A DNA stretch of 7,688 bases from NCBI GenBank assembly GCA_947490035.1, contig CANLGS010000165.1, positions 1 through 7,688 on the forward strand, given 5' to 3'. This DNA comes from Gemmataceae bacterium (GTDB lineage: Bacteria > Planctomycetota > Planctomycetia > Gemmatales > Gemmataceae). Below, in pieces: positions 6,642 through 7,688 of this stretch. The notes under the pieces are model-generated. The model was not told the DNA's origin and made no database searches. It saw only the letters and a list, made by a program, of their open reading frames with translations. Within the stretch, counting starts at the first letter, position 1. Each line of letters begins with the position of its first letter. The position numbers and the translations under genes were made by a program.

Positions 6642-6647
6642 AAGGAG
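6642..6647 (+). promoter_or_regulatory. ribosome binding site of the right-edge propeller gene
   Basis: AAGGAG lies 9 nt before the ATG at 6657, a strong Shine-Dalgarno that supports this start. Confidence 0.8.
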
Positions 6648-6656
6648 CGCTCTCCC

Positions 6657-7688
6657 ATGTCGATCTTGAACCGCCACATCGCAGCCGCAGTGTTCGGCCT
6701 GGTGTTGTTCGCCGGCGCCTGTCTGCTCGCGGCCGACGAATCCCGGCCGCCCCAGCGCCCGCTGAAGGTGGACCCGGCTCATATCGGCACCGACAAGTTT
6801 GTGAAGTACGACTACGACATCGTCTACGTCCGCGCGCCGCGCGTCGCGACCGGTGCCGACGGCAAGGAGCGGCCGGCGCCGGTGTGGCCGAACGCGGGCG
6901 AGGCGGAGAACCTGCGCGCCGCGACCGACCTCATGCTGCTCCACCCGGACGGCACCGAGGAGGTGCTCGTCGAGGGCGGCAAGGGTGCGGTCGCCGATCC
7001 CTACGTCTCCTTCGACGCGCAGTGGGTGTACTACTCCTACTTCCACGACGTCGGGCGGCGCGGCGGGGCCGATGTCTACAAGGTTCACGTCAAGTCGCGC
7101 AAGGCCGTGCGCCTCACGCAGCAGACGTGGACGCCGAACACGGGCGCGACGGGCGCGAAGCCCGCGATGTCGGCCGACCACGTCTACAACATGCACCCGT
7201 GCCCGCTGCCGGGCGGCCGGGTCTGCTTCGTCAGCAACCGCGACGGCTTCAAGGCGCCGCGGGTCGCCGGCGGCGCGCTGCAACTGTTCGTCATGGACGA
7301 CGACGGCGCGAACGTGGAAAAGATCGGCCACCTGAACGTCGGCCAGGCGCTGCACCCGGTCGTGCTCAAGGACGGCCGGATCATCTTCAGCTCGCTCGAA
7401 GTCCAGGGGAAGCACAACACCGGGTGGGGCATTCTGGGCATCCACCCCGACGGCACCAACTGGGACCCGGTTGTCAGCGGCCTGTCGCTCGGCGGCGCGC
7501 CGATCCCGTTCCACTTCCAGACGCAACTGTCCGACGAGAGCATCGTCGTCGAGAACTACTACACGCCCGCGATGGGCGGGTTCGGCGTGTACTTCAAGCA
7601 GCCGGCGCGCCCGCCCGCGGGCACCCCACCGTTCGGCCCGGCGAAGGTCCAGCACGCCCCGAAGATGGCGATGATGAACTCGTCCTTC
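6657..7688 (+). CDS. exported TolB/PD40-like propeller, hydrazine-synthase-alpha-type (3' end outside the window)
   Basis: The frame from the ATG at 6657 is open for 344 codons to the right edge. A signal peptide covers about residues 1-26 (ending LLAADE). Recurrent TolB/PD40-like blade motifs follow: DIVYVRAPR (54-62), TDLMLLHPDGTEEVLVEGG (90-108), PYVSFDAQWVYYSYFHD (115-131), GRVCFVSNRDG (187-197), LQLFVMDDDGANVEKIGHLN (208-227), HPVVLKDGRIIFSSLE (233-248) and WGILGIHPDGTNWDPVVSG (257-275). The combination resembles proteins labelled as containing the middle domain of the hydrazine synthase alpha subunit, which are widespread in planctomycetes that do not perform anammox. The visible part has no CxxCH heme motif; in true hydrazine synthase alpha the C-terminal heme region would lie beyond the edge. 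I do not infer hydrazine synthesis. The gene is 51 bp after the Kelch-like gene with no terminator between, so it is probably the third gene of the operon. Confidence 0.8.
   Translation, partial: MSILNRHIAAAVFGLVLFAGACLLAADESRPPQRPLKVDPAHIGTDKFVKYDYDIVYVRAPRVATGADGKERPAPVWPNAGEAENLRAATDLMLLHPDGTEEVLVEGGKGAVADPYVSFDAQWVYYSYFHDVGRRGGADVYKVHVKSRKAVRLTQQTWTPNTGATGAKPAMSADHVYNMHPCPLPGGRVCFVSNRDGFKAPRVAGGALQLFVMDDDGANVEKIGHLNVGQALHPVVLKDGRIIFSSLEVQGKHNTGWGILGIHPDGTNWDPVVSGLSLGGAPIPFHFQTQLSDESIVVENYYTPAMGGFGVYFKQPARPPAGTPPFGPAKVQHAPKMAMMNSSF

Noticed and set aside
6606..6656. Terminator or promoter between the two propeller genes
   Set aside because: The 51 bp hold no stable hairpin with a T-run and no promoter-like hexamers, only the ribosome binding site of the next gene.
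4167..7655. Antisense open frame of 1162 codons on the minus strand
   Set aside because: It is the mirror of three strong plus-strand genes. Its sequence is Arg/Val/Ala/Leu-rich without family motifs, as expected from high third-position GC.

Overview
The window reads as chromosomal DNA from a planctomycete, most likely a Gemmataceae-type organism. It is very GC-rich with strong G/C third-position bias. It carries planctomycete-typical families: a PSCyt1/DUF1587/DUF1595/DUF1592/DUF1588/DUF1585 protein, a Tat-exported DUF1552 protein and a protein resembling the hydrazine-synthase-alpha propeller. This assignment rests on family recognition by eye, not on a database search.

Layout: two operons diverge from a 300-bp intergenic region (3525-3824). 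The leftward (minus) operon has a large exported di-heme-c-type DUF1592 protein (3524 to 1038), a 91-residue uncharacterised protein (1030 to 755), and a DUF1552 protein whose C-terminal half lies beyond the left edge (712 to 1). The rightward (plus) operon has an exported thioredoxin-like protein (3825-5261), an exported Kelch-like propeller protein (5280-6605), and the start of a propeller protein of the hydrazine synthase alpha type (6657 to the right edge).

The main discovery is in the first rightward gene. Its reading frame has an in-frame TGA at 4143-4145, directly after a Cys codon, and the protein-like frame continues unbroken for 371 more codons. Immediately 3' of the TGA is a compact hairpin with 6 bp, a GUC loop, and a lower 3-bp stem beyond a 2x2 internal loop. 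It has the geometry of a bacterial SECIS element. The only two codons with A/T third bases near the site (TCA, GGT) are the ones whose third bases must pair in that stem. I therefore annotate one 478-residue selenoprotein with a vicinal Cys106-Sec107 pair, rather than a 106-residue ORF plus a separate downstream ORF or a pseudogene.

All three rightward products look exported and are closely spaced (18 and 51 bp), which suggests an envelope-localised redox protein working with two beta-propeller proteins. The substrate cannot be read from sequence. The intergenic region also holds a perfect 10-bp inverted repeat around an extended -10-like element, a candidate control site. No tRNA, rRNA, CRISPR array, insertion sequence or convincing intrinsic terminator was seen.
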